64,000 bases of DNA from Acidobacteriota bacterium (GCA_029263395.1 JAJCXO010000067.1:92687-156686), one strand, 5' to 3'. Counted from the stretch's first letter, positions 45,129 through 54,895 are shown. A program made the numbers and translations. Notes: generated by a model not told the origin, from the sequence alone.

Positions 45129-46685
45129 TCAAAAAGGTCGAGTTTCACCAGCAAGGCGGGTGTCCCAAAAGTGTCCCTGATCGTACATGTAGCGAATCTG
45201 AGCGTAATGGAACAGGGCCGCTTTGGCATACTCGAATACTTGCGGTTTCTTGCTGACTGCGCCGAAGATTCTGTAAGCCATTTGTGCTTCCCGCGGCCCC
45301 ATGGCGGTCAATTGCCGGACGACTTCTTTACCACCCTCCTCCACTCGCCTGAGGCTCACCTTTCCCGGGTTGGCTTTCTGATCCAGGTAGCGAGGATCGC
45401 GGCGTTCGCCGACCCGCGAGATGAACCGCAAGAGCCGCTCTTCGAACGCGGCGGGGGAGTAGAGCTTGTTGGCCAACCAACGCACACCGTGCAGGAGCTC
45501 GTCCTGGGACATCAACTGCGGAATGATGTTAGTACTCCAGGGCATGGCTGCAACTTCCGAACCATCCGCAAGCAATCGACCCGAGGCCTTCAATCGGTCA
45601 TGTAGTGGCGTTGCAGCCGGCGCCACCAGACTACCGAGAGTCACGATCGGTATGGCTGCTTGCATGGCAAATTCGTATTGCCGCTCGAAAATGTCATAAC
45701 CGTCGTTATCGAAGCCGACAATCATTCCAGCAACAATCATGATCCCACGGTCATAGAATTTCTGAATCTGGTCGACCAGATTGACACCCATATTCTGGCG
45801 TTTCTTACTCTCTCGCAAACTGTCCATATTGGGCGTTTCAATGCCGATGAACGCCTGAATGAGGCCAGCCTCACTACACATATCGAGTAACTCGTCATCG
45901 CGAGCGGCGTCGATCGAAAGCTGCGTTGAAAACGTTACTTTCTCATGATGCAGCTTGAGGTTCCACTCCTTCAGAGCTCCCAGCAGCTCCTTGGCGCGGC
46001 TGCGCGCCACGGTGAAGTTATCGTCGCAAAGAAACACCGAACGATAACCGTATTGATAGAGATCATCGAGTTCTCGAATCACGTTTGCGACCGACTTGTG
46101 CCGTTGCAAACGCCCAAGATATTCGATTACATCGCAGAATTCACACTGAAAAGGACAGCCACGAGAAGTCTGCACAGAACCCAATAACACTTGATCGTTG
46201 GGATAAAGGTCCCATCGCGCAAGCGGCGAAAGATCCAACGAAGGACGGGTCCCTTCATATTCATCTTTCCAGCAGCCACCCTTGAGGTCGGCGAAGAAGC
46301 CTTCGGCAATCTCTTCGATCTCACCACGCACCAGAATGTCGCAGTGATCTGCAACAGCTTCTGGACACAACGACGCAAAAGGACCACCTATGATGACGGT
46401 TTTCCCACGCTCCCGAAACGTGCGTGCAACCTCTCGCATTCTCCCCCATTGCGACACCTTTCCAGTAATCGCAACAAAATCTGTCGAGATATCGTAATCG
46501 ATCGCGGTCAGGTTCTCATCGCATAACCGAATATCGAAGTCTCGCGGGGCCATAGCCGCTACGGTTGGAATAGCGAGGTCGGCGATCGTCGAAGACGGTG
46601 TCAAGCCCATCGCACCAATCATCTCAGCACCGAAATACGTCGGGAAATCAGCCCTCGTGTTCACCAGGTAAATCGATTTCGACAA
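45129..46685 (-). CDS. B12-binding-domain radical SAM protein (DUF4070-like C-terminus)
   Basis: A 518-residue protein. Residues about 1-150 resemble a cobalamin-binding fold (VIIGGPFASLCPEAVADHCD, EIEEIAEGFF), and residues about 168-345 are the radical SAM barrel with the iron-sulfur triad CPFQCEFC. The C-terminal third resembles the DUF4070 domain of lipid- or small-molecule-modifying members such as hopanoid methylases. The reaction is unknown; a methylation or C-C bond change is the family expectation. It is followed after 15 bp by the unknown 383-residue gene. The ATG at 46685 is the first Met of the conserved start SIYLVNTR. Confidence 0.9.
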   Translation of the reverse strand: MSKSIYLVNTRADFPTYFGAEMIGAMGLTPSSTIADLAIPTVAAMAPRDFDIRLCDENLTAIDYDISTDFVAITGKVSQWGRMREVARTFRERGKTVIIGGPFASLCPEAVADHCDILVRGEIEEIAEGFFADLKGGCWKDEYEGTRPSLDLSPLARWDLYPNDQVLLGSVQTSRGCPFQCEFCDVIEYLGRLQRHKSVANVIRELDDLYQYGYRSVFLCDDNFTVARSRAKELLGALKEWNLKLHHEKVTFSTQLSIDAARDDELLDMCSEAGLIQAFIGIETPNMDSLRESKKRQNMGVNLVDQIQKFYDRGIMIVAGMIVGFDNDGYDIFERQYEFAMQAAIPIVTLGSLVAPAATPLHDRLKASGRLLADGSEVAAMPWSTNIIPQLMSQDELLHGVRWLANKLYSPAAFEERLLRFISRVGERRDPRYLDQKANPGKVSLRRVEEGGKEVVRQLTAMGPREAQMAYRIFGAVSKKPQVFEYAKAALFHYAQIRYMYDQGHFWDTRLAGETRPF

Positions 46686-46799
46686 TCTTCATACCCCTTT
46701 AAGATACCGAAACCTGCCCAAACAATGGGGCAGAGCAATCCAAGATTTCCCGAGCTCAGAGACGTGTTGGCGAAAGGTATCAGTCGTACCAAAGAGGCG

Positions 46800-48860
46800 T
46801 CAATCAGCGGCAACCGCCGGCTCACCTTTGTCCACTGCCATCTCTTTGAGCCGCGCTATGCGCCAGAAGACCCTGCGGCATGCCTGGAGTAGGGCGATGC
46901 GGTTCTCCCGCAGTGAATCGTTTTCGTCCATCACCAAGACGTCAGAGAAGAATCGATCGAGATGAGGCACCAACTGCACCATCGAACGCAGGCTGTCTTC
47001 GTAGCGCCGTTCTCGAGAGGCTTGTTCGACCGCTGCCTTCACAAGGTCCAACGCCTCATGTAGATCACTCTCCGCCCCTACTGCCAATTCCTGAGTCTTG
47101 AGTTCGAACTCCGGAGAATCCTGGACCAGGTTAGAGATTCGCTTGGCTGACAACACGAGAGAACGAAAGTCCGGATCCTCACGCACTGTCTGCAAAGCCT
47201 TCAAACGTGCGAACAAGTCGGGAAGGTTCTTCGCTCCAACGGCCTCCGCAGCCTCGATCTCGTCGTAGGCGAAACCACGCTGGCCCAACAAGTGCCGAGT
47301 CCGATCAGCGATAAAACTCTGGAGCTCAGACAACAACTCCTCAGCGCTACGGTCCAGGGAATCGCCAAACAACAACACCGCACGAGCAGCCATCAGGTCC
47401 AAGTCGAGCTCTAGCTCACCGTCGGCGACAATACGCAACAGACCCTGCGTCAAACGCCGGAGTCCAAACGGATCCCTGCTGCCGCTCGGCATCTGATCGA
47501 CGCCCAGGAATCCGACTAAAGAATCGAGCCTATCCGCCACCGCAACCACTTGCCCTGCACGCTCTGTAGGTATGGGGCGGACGGCATAGTGCTCGTAGAT
47601 CGATTGCCACACCGCTTCGACATAACCTTCCTCACGAGCGTAGATACCACCAACGGTACCGCGTAATGACGGGAATTCGCGGACGATTCCCGTCGCTAGA
47701 TCTACTTTGAGCAGGCCCGCGGCCTGCTGCGCTGGTTCGAGGATGTCACCCCAACCCAACTCACTGCATGCCAACTCGACCAAGGCCTGAGTCCGGTCGG
47801 CTTTGGCCGCGTAGGAACCCAGCTGTGGGTGGAAGTCATGATCGGGCAACCGACGTAGCCGCTCGGCAAGTGTCTGTCGACGGTCAGTCTCGTAGCTGAA
47901 CCGTGCGTCGACGAGACAACCGTGGACCGCTCGTTCGTGGCCTGCTCGGACGTAGCCGGCAGGATCATCGACCCGGTCCATCACGGTCAGAAAGACCGGC
48001 AGTAAGCCGTCAGGACCTCGTAACGCATAACAGCCGAGACGGTTGCATAGAGCCGCCAGCAGGATTTCTTCCGGCAAACCGAGGTGGTCTGGGTCGATCT
48101 CCCCATGCAGCACGCCTGGAATCTCACAACCGGCAACCAACCGGTCCAACAACTTGGCGTCACCCTCCAGTACGCCCCCTAGCTCTTTGGCTGCCCCCTC
48201 CAAAGCCTCTTGTAGGGCACGACGCCGATCTTCGAGAATAACCTCGATACCGAGCCTCTGCAACTTGCGAATATAGCTTTTGAAGGCCGTAATCTCGAGG
48301 CTCTCCGGCGAACGAACCGGGTGACCTACGGTCGTCGAGCTGGCAATGACACCCAGACTCTCGAACGGCAGAACGTCACCTTCCAGAATGGACAGGATAC
48401 CCCTTGGCCCGCCGATCTCATGATTGACTGGCCACCATGCGAGCTCCTCCAGAATTTTCGGTACCAACTCGGCGAGTACCTTTGCCAGTGAGTGCCCCGC
48501 AACACGGCGAACATGGCCGACATAAACTCCACGCTCCGTCTGGATCTCACACAAATCGTCCAGTTCGACATCAATCCGATGGGCAAACCCAATCAAACCT
48601 TCGGTGGCGGCCCCCCGAGTGTCATAGGCATCAACTATTGCCGGGCCGATCTCACGCTCTTCACGTTCGGCCGAAATCTCGGGTAAATCACGTAGACAAA
48701 CCATCAGACGCCGCGGCGTCATTCCGGTCACAACCTCAGCCGGCCCCAGTCCGCGCCCCATCAAGTCTTCGAAGAGACGCGTCGCCAGCTGCTTCAAAAG
48801 CTTCGACAGATGCCGGCTGGGCACCTCTTGTAGGCGTATCTCGAGCAGATACTCTGCCAT
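46800..48860 (-). CDS. glyS: Glycyl-tRNA synthetase beta subunit
   Basis: A 686-residue subunit of the alpha2-beta2 GlyRS. Conserved features are LLEIRLQEVPSRHL at the start, RRLMVCLRDLP, FPSLRGTVGGIYAREEG (about 390-407) and DPFGLRRLTQGLLRI near 465. The C-terminal part is the anticodon-binding helical domain, with VMDENDSLRENRIALL. The glyQ stop and glyS start overlap (TAATG), so translation is coupled. Glycine is charged onto tRNA-Gly only by the pair. Confidence 0.96.
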   Translation of the reverse strand: MAEYLLEIRLQEVPSRHLSKLLKQLATRLFEDLMGRGLGPAEVVTGMTPRRLMVCLRDLPEISAEREEREIGPAIVDAYDTRGAATEGLIGFAHRIDVELDDLCEIQTERGVYVGHVRRVAGHSLAKVLAELVPKILEELAWWPVNHEIGGPRGILSILEGDVLPFESLGVIASSTTVGHPVRSPESLEITAFKSYIRKLQRLGIEVILEDRRRALQEALEGAAKELGGVLEGDAKLLDRLVAGCEIPGVLHGEIDPDHLGLPEEILLAALCNRLGCYALRGPDGLLPVFLTVMDRVDDPAGYVRAGHERAVHGCLVDARFSYETDRRQTLAERLRRLPDHDFHPQLGSYAAKADRTQALVELACSELGWGDILEPAQQAAGLLKVDLATGIVREFPSLRGTVGGIYAREEGYVEAVWQSIYEHYAVRPIPTERAGQVVAVADRLDSLVGFLGVDQMPSGSRDPFGLRRLTQGLLRIVADGELELDLDLMAARAVLLFGDSLDRSAEELLSELQSFIADRTRHLLGQRGFAYDEIEAAEAVGAKNLPDLFARLKALQTVREDPDFRSLVLSAKRISNLVQDSPEFELKTQELAVGAESDLHEALDLVKAAVEQASRERRYEDSLRSMVQLVPHLDRFFSDVLVMDENDSLRENRIALLQACRRVFWRIARLKEMAVDKGEPAVAAD

Positions 48861-49879
48861 TAGCGCCGTTTCCTTCGCTTCTTGGTCTTGGCTTTGCTAG
48901 CCCTAGACGCAGCAGCATCAGACGTACCAGCATCAGATGGACCAGCATCAGACGGACCAGCATCAGACAGGTCTGCATCAGACCTGCCGACGGTACTCAC
49001 TTCTGAGATCTGCCTCTCCAAGTCTAGCTCGGCGGCCGCAACAACTAGATGACGCACCCGATCAAGAAAACCCGAACGCTCCCGCGGAGCCACATCACCT
49101 CGGGCTTCGAGCGTGTCAATCAGCTCCAGGCACTGCACCGCCAGCTCATAGGCGGGACGCGCCAACCCTGCCGACAGACAGCGCTGGGCGTCGCGCTCCT
49201 GGGCTTGTATTCGACTGCGAAGATCGGCGACGTCAGCAACTTCAAAGACGTATCGCGAAGTCTCAGCTTCCTCTCGTCGGCGACGAGGGCCAAGATCCCG
49301 CCCCCCTGACGACCACTCAATATCGAAGGCGCTCGCAACGCCCTGGTGCAACATCATCAAGCGCTCCAAGCCATAGGAAATCTCGACGCTGACTGGATCT
49401 AGGTCGCGATTCGCAACTTGTTGCAAGAACGTCACCCGGGTCACGCCGAGACCATTTACCCGTGCATGCCAACCTACTCCTTTGACTCCCAACGAACGTG
49501 GCTGCCACTCCCACTCAGCAAAGCGCACATCATGCAGTCGAAGCTCGAGGCCTACCGCGGCCAAACTCTCCAGATACAGAGACTGGATATCGGCCAGCGG
49601 AGGCTTGAGGATGACCTCGAACTGATGATGCCTGCCCAGCCGGTAGGGATGCCGACCGTACCGACCATCCAGACTTCGCCGCACCGGCTGCAGGTAGGCC
49701 CCACGCCAAGGAGTAGTGCCAAGGAGGTTGAAGAAGGCTTCGGGATGTAGTGTTGCGAATGGCACTTCGAAGTCGCAAGGGGCCAACAACTCACATCCTT
49801 GCTCCCCCCAGAACTGCTGAAGACGCAGCACAACGTCTTGGAACGTCGGGGTACCGGTTCTTTCCTGACGCTGATTCAT
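48860..49879 (-). CDS. glyQ: Glycyl-tRNA synthetase alpha subunit with repeat-rich basic tail
   Basis: A 339-residue protein containing the class II core: TFQDVVLRLQQFW at the start, RRSLDGRYG and FEVILKPP (about 65-95), WEWQPRSLGVKGVGWHARVNG and SVEISYGLERL. After about residue 285 the usual family ends, but here a tail of about 40 residues follows, with five SDAGP-type repeats and a lysine/arginine cluster (KAKTKKRRKRR) before the stop. The start ATG at 49879 lacks a clear ribosome site; a TTG at 49912 is an alternative. It lies 69 bp downstream of recO. Confidence 0.95.
   Translation of the reverse strand: MNQRQERTGTPTFQDVVLRLQQFWGEQGCELLAPCDFEVPFATLHPEAFFNLLGTTPWRGAYLQPVRRSLDGRYGRHPYRLGRHHQFEVILKPPLADIQSLYLESLAAVGLELRLHDVRFAEWEWQPRSLGVKGVGWHARVNGLGVTRVTFLQQVANRDLDPVSVEISYGLERLMMLHQGVASAFDIEWSSGGRDLGPRRRREEAETSRYVFEVADVADLRSRIQAQERDAQRCLSAGLARPAYELAVQCLELIDTLEARGDVAPRERSGFLDRVRHLVVAAAELDLERQISEVSTVGRSDADLSDAGPSDAGPSDAGTSDAAASRASKAKTKKRRKRR
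48916..48990. repeat. Five 15-bp repeats encoding the SDAGP tail of GlyQ
   Basis: Units at 48916, 48931, 48946, 48961 and 48976 begin with CATCAGA; the first three are nearly identical. They encode the SDA-rich repeats near the C-terminus of GlyQ. Confidence 0.92.
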
Positions 49880-49948
49880 GATCTTGACGGAGAGTTTATC
49901 CCCAAGCCACAAATCTTGAAACGATGCATCGAGCGTCGAGGAACCCGA

Positions 49949-50704
49949 CTAAACGACACCGGCCAAGGTCTGCTTCATGACTCGGTAACTCTTGAGCTCC
50001 GACTGCAGAAACTGACGTCGAATGCGGGCACAGAGCCCTTCGATCTTATGTAGTGTTGGTGGTGCTGAGGGACGTTGCGACATTTGCTGCAGGTTTTCTC
50101 GAGCGCTGCGCCTGAGGAATTCCAGTTCCTCCGCCCCCACCTCGATCCGCCGGCCTCCCTGAGCGCAGTCGAGGCAGACCAGAATGGCCTCGGACTCTAG
50201 AAAGACAACTCGTTCCTCGAGCGCTCGACCACACAGCGGGCACTCAGTCGGGGCCGGAAAAATCCCATTGAGACGGAGAACCCAGACTTCGAAGTAACGC
50301 GCAGCAAGGTTGCGATCACAGCCACTGAGAAGTGCATCCAGGGTGGCGTCCAGAAGCCGATAGGAGGTAGAGGACTCTTCGTTCTCCTGGGCAAACTCCA
50401 TCATGTGGTCGGCCAGGTAACTCCCCAGCAGGATGCCTTCGAGATCAGACTGTAACGTCGATGCCGATCGAATCAGCTCGACGTCTGAAATCCGAACGAG
50501 ATCTTGGCCTTCTTTTTCGAACCAAGTCACCGCCACCTTGGTCAAGGGTTGTAGCTGACCGGCAAAGCGGCTGAACTTGGTACGTGCTCCTCGCGCTACA
50601 CCACGTTTCTTACCCTGTTCAGCGGTGAGGAAGCTGACGATCCGGTCGCGTTCCTGAAGGTTGAATACATCGAGCAAGATGCCTTCGGCGCTCGAGCTAT
50701 GCAT
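49949..50704 (-). CDS. recO: DNA repair protein RecO
   Basis: A 251-residue recombination mediator that helps RecA load in the RecFOR pathway. The N-terminal OB-fold (about 1-80) shows GILLDVFNLQERDRIVSFLT and KKRGVARGARTKFSRF; the helical middle has RYFEVWVLRLNG. The zinc-binding cysteines are C-P-L-C near 157-160 and C-x-x-C near 177-180. It starts 4 bp after the mgtE stop, so it is probably cotranscribed. glyQ and glyS follow. Confidence 0.94.
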   Translation of the reverse strand: MHSSSAEGILLDVFNLQERDRIVSFLTAEQGKKRGVARGARTKFSRFAGQLQPLTKVAVTWFEKEGQDLVRISDVELIRSASTLQSDLEGILLGSYLADHMMEFAQENEESSTSYRLLDATLDALLSGCDRNLAARYFEVWVLRLNGIFPAPTECPLCGRALEERVVFLESEAILVCLDCAQGGRRIEVGAEELEFLRRSARENLQQMSQRPSAPPTLHKIEGLCARIRRQFLQSELKSYRVMKQTLAGVV

Positions 50705-50708
50705 CGCT

Positions 50709-52124
50709 TCAGAAACTCAGGACGCTGAAGAAGAAGCTTGCCAGATAGAAATAGACAACAACACCGAGGACGTCATTGGCCGTCGTCACCAAGGGGCCGG
50801 ACGCGACCGCAGGATCAAAGCCGATACGCTGGAACAAGACCGGGATCAGGACACCGTTGAAGGATGCCAGCTGCACTGAAAGAAAGAGAGACGAGCCCGC
50901 AGCCAACGAAATCACCGGGTTGCGGCCGAAAACAAACGCTACACCAGCCACCAGCACCGAACAGATGATCCCGAGCACAGCGCCAACCTTGACTTGCTGC
51001 CACAAGAATCGCCGGATATGGCCTTGCCCGAGACTTAGGCGTCCGGTCGCCAAACCGCGGACTGCAATCGTCGACGTTTGTGATCCAACATTACCAGCCA
51101 TGCCCATGATCACCGGCACGAACGCGATCAATACGGCCAATTCGACACTGCCAAAAGTCTCCTCGAACCGAGTCATGACCAGACCAGCCAACAGTAAGCC
51201 ACCCAGGTTGAAGATGATCCACGGCAGCCGAATACCAGCCACCCGTAGCGACCGATCCTGATAGAGGATCTCGTCTTCCGAGGTACCAGCCATCTTGAAG
51301 AAATCTTCGGTGGCCTCTTCTTTGAAGACGTCGATAATGTCGTCAATCGTCACGATACCGACTAGCCCGCCATCTTCGTTGACGACCGGAATCGCCAACA
51401 AGTCATAACGTGCCGCAAGCTGCGCAACCTCTTCCTGATCGGTCGAGGTATGAACCTTGATGATCGAAGAATTCATGATCTCGCCGAGAGCTTGTCCCGG
51501 CTCGGCCAACAGCAGCTGGCGCAGCGGCGTCACGCCGATCAACCGCTCATTTCGATCGATCACGTAGAGGTAAGAGATCATGTCGACATCACGAGCCATT
51601 TGCCGCAGTTGGCCGATCGCATCCGAGACGATAGTGTCCTCATGCAGCGCCACAAACTCCGAATCCATGATCCGGCCGGCGGTATCGTCCTCGTATGTCA
51701 GACGAGCTTGGACCTCGGAGAATCGCTCCTCGAGGTCAACAATCTCGAGCACCTGCTCTTTGAGCTCCGGCGGCAGAGCCTCCAGCAGAAACACTGCGTC
51801 ATCGACAGCAGCTAGCTCGAGCAGCTTTGCAACCTGCGTGGTGCTCATCTGCTCGAGAATAGCCAACCGAGTTTCCGGCTCGAGCTCGATCAAGACATCG
51901 CTCGCCGCCTGCGAATACTCGTCGATGAGAATCTTGAACAAGCCAAACTGCTCGCCGGGAGTGAAGGCGCGCAACATGACCGCTACGTCCTCGGCTCGCA
52001 CCTCCGCCAACATTTTGGAAATCTTCCGCCGAGCCCCGCGGCGTAACAGGCGTCGGATGGTGACGCCGAGACGCTCAGCGCGGTGGGAGACGTTTGACGT
52101 CTGAGTGGAAACAGGGACTTGCAT
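50709..52124 (-). CDS. mgtE: Magnesium transporter MgtE
   Basis: A 471-residue Mg2+ channel. An N-terminal superhelical domain (about 30-135), two CBS domains (about 145-265; MDSEFVALHEDT, GLVGIVTIDDIIDVF), a connecting helix, and five membrane helices (about 300-470). The pore signature GNVGSQTSTIAVRGLATG is at about 345-362. Intracellular Mg2+ is sensed by the N and CBS domains. The ATG at 52124 is used; a later in-frame start is possible. Confidence 0.95.
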   Translation of the reverse strand: MQVPVSTQTSNVSHRAERLGVTIRRLLRRGARRKISKMLAEVRAEDVAVMLRAFTPGEQFGLFKILIDEYSQAASDVLIELEPETRLAILEQMSTTQVAKLLELAAVDDAVFLLEALPPELKEQVLEIVDLEERFSEVQARLTYEDDTAGRIMDSEFVALHEDTIVSDAIGQLRQMARDVDMISYLYVIDRNERLIGVTPLRQLLLAEPGQALGEIMNSSIIKVHTSTDQEEVAQLAARYDLLAIPVVNEDGGLVGIVTIDDIIDVFKEEATEDFFKMAGTSEDEILYQDRSLRVAGIRLPWIIFNLGGLLLAGLVMTRFEETFGSVELAVLIAFVPVIMGMAGNVGSQTSTIAVRGLATGRLSLGQGHIRRFLWQQVKVGAVLGIICSVLVAGVAFVFGRNPVISLAAGSSLFLSVQLASFNGVLIPVLFQRIGFDPAVASGPLVTTANDVLGVVVYFYLASFFFSVLSF

Positions 52125-52199
52125 GGGGACAAGATCGTACCAGAGATTCCAGGTCAGCTCGGCACCCGATCTCTGCTTCTGAAGGGGATCCCTGAAGGG

Positions 52200-53345
52200 T
52201 CAGCGACCAGGTCTAGAGACCGGGTTGCTTCGCGCCTTCAACTCCGAATAAAGCTCGCGGTAGAGCCAGTGGCCGTGGCGACCGAACGACTCGAAATAGC
52301 CTGAATACCATTGGCACAGGCTCGCCCCAGCTGCGAAGGATTGCTCGATGTCCGCAACACATTCGACCCCACCGGTCCTTACGACGTGGAATTCATGTCC
52401 GGCAGGTCGGTTCCGCAACCAGCTCGCCGCGGCCTTCACTAATCGGAGCGAATCCACCTTGAGCGGTCTGCCGCTCAGCCCACCGCCGAAGGACCGCGTA
52501 AAGAAGTCGAAAAGACGAGTCTCCGAGGCATCGAGTTGGTCGCGATGGCGCTCGTAGGCAATCGACGTGTTGCCAAAATTGACCCCGTCGAAGCCCACCC
52601 CAACGAGGATCTCGAGCAGCGCATCGATGTCTTCAATCGCGGTGTCACATGATAGCTTCACGATCACCGGCAGCCGACGCTGACGACGGGAAAGAAAGCC
52701 GTCAGCCAGGAATCGCAACCGTGCCCGAACCCCCTCGAGTCCGCCAGGGTCATCAGCAGTGTTGGGGCAGCTTTCGTTGACTTCCAGGAAATCAACCCCG
52801 GCAGCCTCATAGGCAGCTAGAGCCGCCACCAATTGCGTGAGCTTCTCCTCACCGCCAACCTTCGGATCAGGGCAGGCGGCGACACTGGCGCCGATCGGGC
52901 AACCCTTCACCCGCGACAGAAGAGCAAGGCGCTGCGCAACCTCTTGATGCCCGATGTTCGGGAGCCCGAGCCAGTTCGACGCCGCTCCAGATCGGGGATA
53001 GGGCGCAAACGGCAGCGCCACGCCATGCCGTCGATTGCCCGAGCGTCGCCGGTGGGTCGTCGTCCCGGCCAGATAACCCCCAGCCCCCTGTCGCGATGAC
53101 AGCGCGTATCCTTCCCCGTTCTTGAACATGCCGGCCGCGTTCATCAACGGTGACCGAAACCGCAACCCCCAGAGGGTTTGGTCCAGGCCCGATACCTCGA
53201 CCGCTCGCCGCGGCGGACGTCGGGAAAGCGCTGTGAGGAATCGCTGGCGACTCAGTGAATAGGCCCGAACCGCCACAGCTGGTGGCAAACGAACCAGCAA
53301 TGGCCGAAGCCTCGACTCCCAACGGGCGAGGGATTCGATGCTCAT
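52200..53345 (-). CDS. Dihydroorotate dehydrogenase-like flavoprotein
   Basis: A 381-residue TIM-barrel FMN protein. It has the FMN/orotate-binding segments SPLMNAAGMFKNGEGY (about 65-80) and FLEVNESCPNT with the expected Asn and Cys-Pro pair, VIVKLSCD for the lysine ligand, and a VRTGGVECVADIEQSFAAGASLCQWYSG end that matches the phosphate-binding loop. Class and electron acceptor are not clear, and FKN replaces the class 2 FDKN, so pyrD is not asserted. ATG at 53345 follows yhbY by 10 bp. Confidence 0.82.
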   Translation of the reverse strand: MSIESLARWESRLRPLLVRLPPAVAVRAYSLSRQRFLTALSRRPPRRAVEVSGLDQTLWGLRFRSPLMNAAGMFKNGEGYALSSRQGAGGYLAGTTTHRRRSGNRRHGVALPFAPYPRSGAASNWLGLPNIGHQEVAQRLALLSRVKGCPIGASVAACPDPKVGGEEKLTQLVAALAAYEAAGVDFLEVNESCPNTADDPGGLEGVRARLRFLADGFLSRRQRRLPVIVKLSCDTAIEDIDALLEILVGVGFDGVNFGNTSIAYERHRDQLDASETRLFDFFTRSFGGGLSGRPLKVDSLRLVKAAASWLRNRPAGHEFHVVRTGGVECVADIEQSFAAGASLCQWYSGYFESFGRHGHWLYRELYSELKARSNPVSRPGR

Positions 53346-53355
53346 CGCGGACTCG

Positions 53356-53661
53356 TCAAGCGCCCGGCAAACGCAGATGACGCTTGTCGGGATCTCGAGC
53401 TGGCCGGTAGAAAATCGCAACGTGACCGATGGCTCCGACCTTCTCGGACCCCAGTTTTGTCTCGATTTCTTCGGTGACTTGCCGCCGTACCTCTCGATCG
53501 TCGCCCAGTTTGACCTTCACCAACTCGTGACTCTCCAGAGCCGTGTCCAGGTTGGCGAGCACCCCTTCGGTAAGACCACTTTTGCCAACCTGCACGATGG
53601 GCTTGAGGCTGTGCCCCAAGCCACGCAGATATTTCCTCTGTCCACCTGTCAGATTCGACAT
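53356..53661 (-). CDS. YhbY-type (CRS1-YhbY/CRM domain) RNA-binding protein
   Basis: A 101-residue protein with LTGGQRKYLRGLGHSLKPIVQVGKSGLT, the CRM-domain GxxG-containing RNA-binding face, and VKVKLGDDREVRRQV after it. It probably binds pre-50S ribosomal particles, as YhbY does. The ATG at 53661 lies one base after the adenosine deaminase stop (TGA-T-ATG), so translation is coupled. The longer frame to 53802 lies inside the deaminase gene and is ignored. Confidence 0.9.
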   Translation of the reverse strand: MSNLTGGQRKYLRGLGHSLKPIVQVGKSGLTEGVLANLDTALESHELVKVKLGDDREVRRQVTEEIETKLGSEKVGAIGHVAIFYRPARDPDKRHLRLPGA

Positions 53662-53662
53662 A

Positions 53663-54895
53663 TCACGCTTTCCCGACCTGATGCTCCGCCGCCACGCGGT
53701 CGTAAAGATTGATGATCTGACGCACATAGGCTCGCTTCTCGCGATAGGTCCCGGGATAAAAGCTGCGCTTGAACCCATAGATAATGAGATTGCGGAGCTC
53801 ATCCGGCGCGATATGGAAGGCTTGGCAAGCCTGGGCGATCTCCTGAGTCACCGAAGTCCACGAGATCAATCGATTGTCGGTACACAGCGTCACTGAGAGT
53901 TTGTCCTTGACCATTCGACCAAAGGGGTGGTCTTCGACCTGGCGCAACTCCGGCATAGTTTGCATGTTGGATGTAATACAAACTTCGAGAGTGATCCGAC
54001 GATCAGCGACATACTCCGCAAGCTGCCGGACATATCGCTCAGGATCCTCCTCGTCGTTGACCAGGTTGCTGGAATAGAGGTGGGTGCCATGGCCAATACG
54101 ATCAGCATTGAGGCGAGTAATCGCCTGAAACATGCTTTCGGGCCCGTAAGCCTCCCCAGCATGGACGGTGGTATTCAGGAAATGGCGCTTGGCATACTCG
54201 AAGGCTGCTTCATGATCTTGCGCCGGATGGCCAGCTTCGGCTCCCGCCAGATCAAAACCGACCAACGGCAGCCCCGAACGATCACGAACTTCGACGACGG
54301 AGCGAGCGAGCGCCATCGACGCCACACCGTAAACTTCCTTGGCAGGAAAGTGTCCCAGTGCGGACAGCAGATTCTTGTAATAGGGCGCAAAACCGCCAGT
54401 AAACATGCGCATAGCGCAGGCAATGATGCCGTAGCGAAACGGTGGAACAGCGCCAGAAGTGACGGCTTCAGAAGCCTCATGCTGACGCCTGACCCGGTCG
54501 AAACCGCGGTCAACGGCCTCAATAATCTGTGCGATCTCCAAGCCCGGCCGCACATGCAACTGCGGCGCGAAGCGCACTTCGACATACAGCACACCCTCAG
54601 CCAGACTGTCTTCTGCTAACTCGAAAGCTACTCGCTCCAACGCTTCGGCAGTGGACAACACCGGGCTGGTGTAGGCAAAACCGTGAAGGTAATCGGGCAG
54701 ATCTCGGTAGCTGTCTTTGAACACTAGCTCGCGGAGCCCCTCCGCGGTGTACGACGGCATCTTGAGTCCCTGCTCCTCGGCCAACTCGATCAGTGTCGAG
54801 AGACGCAAGGAACCGTCTAGATGCACGTGTAGGTCGGTCTTGGGGAGGGCTTCGAGAAACTCTCTAGAGTACGTGGTCTTGGTCGACTCAATCAT
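53663..54895 (-). CDS. Adenosine deaminase family protein
   Basis: A 410-residue amidohydrolase. Metal and catalytic residues: DLHVHLDGSLR (H-x-H, about 21-31), VHAGEAYGP (H and the proton-donor Glu, near 244), GHGTHL near 268, and CTDNRLIS near 335. The last site reads T-D-N where adenosine deaminases usually have T-D-D, so substrate identity is uncertain; adenine or another purine derivative is possible. The ATG at 54895 is preceded by AGGAGG eight bases away. It heads the operon with yhbY and the DHODH-like gene. Confidence 0.88.
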   Translation of the reverse strand: MIESTKTTYSREFLEALPKTDLHVHLDGSLRLSTLIELAEEQGLKMPSYTAEGLRELVFKDSYRDLPDYLHGFAYTSPVLSTAEALERVAFELAEDSLAEGVLYVEVRFAPQLHVRPGLEIAQIIEAVDRGFDRVRRQHEASEAVTSGAVPPFRYGIIACAMRMFTGGFAPYYKNLLSALGHFPAKEVYGVASMALARSVVEVRDRSGLPLVGFDLAGAEAGHPAQDHEAAFEYAKRHFLNTTVHAGEAYGPESMFQAITRLNADRIGHGTHLYSSNLVNDEEDPERYVRQLAEYVADRRITLEVCITSNMQTMPELRQVEDHPFGRMVKDKLSVTLCTDNRLISWTSVTQEIAQACQAFHIAPDELRNLIIYGFKRSFYPGTYREKRAYVRQIINLYDRVAAEHQVGKA

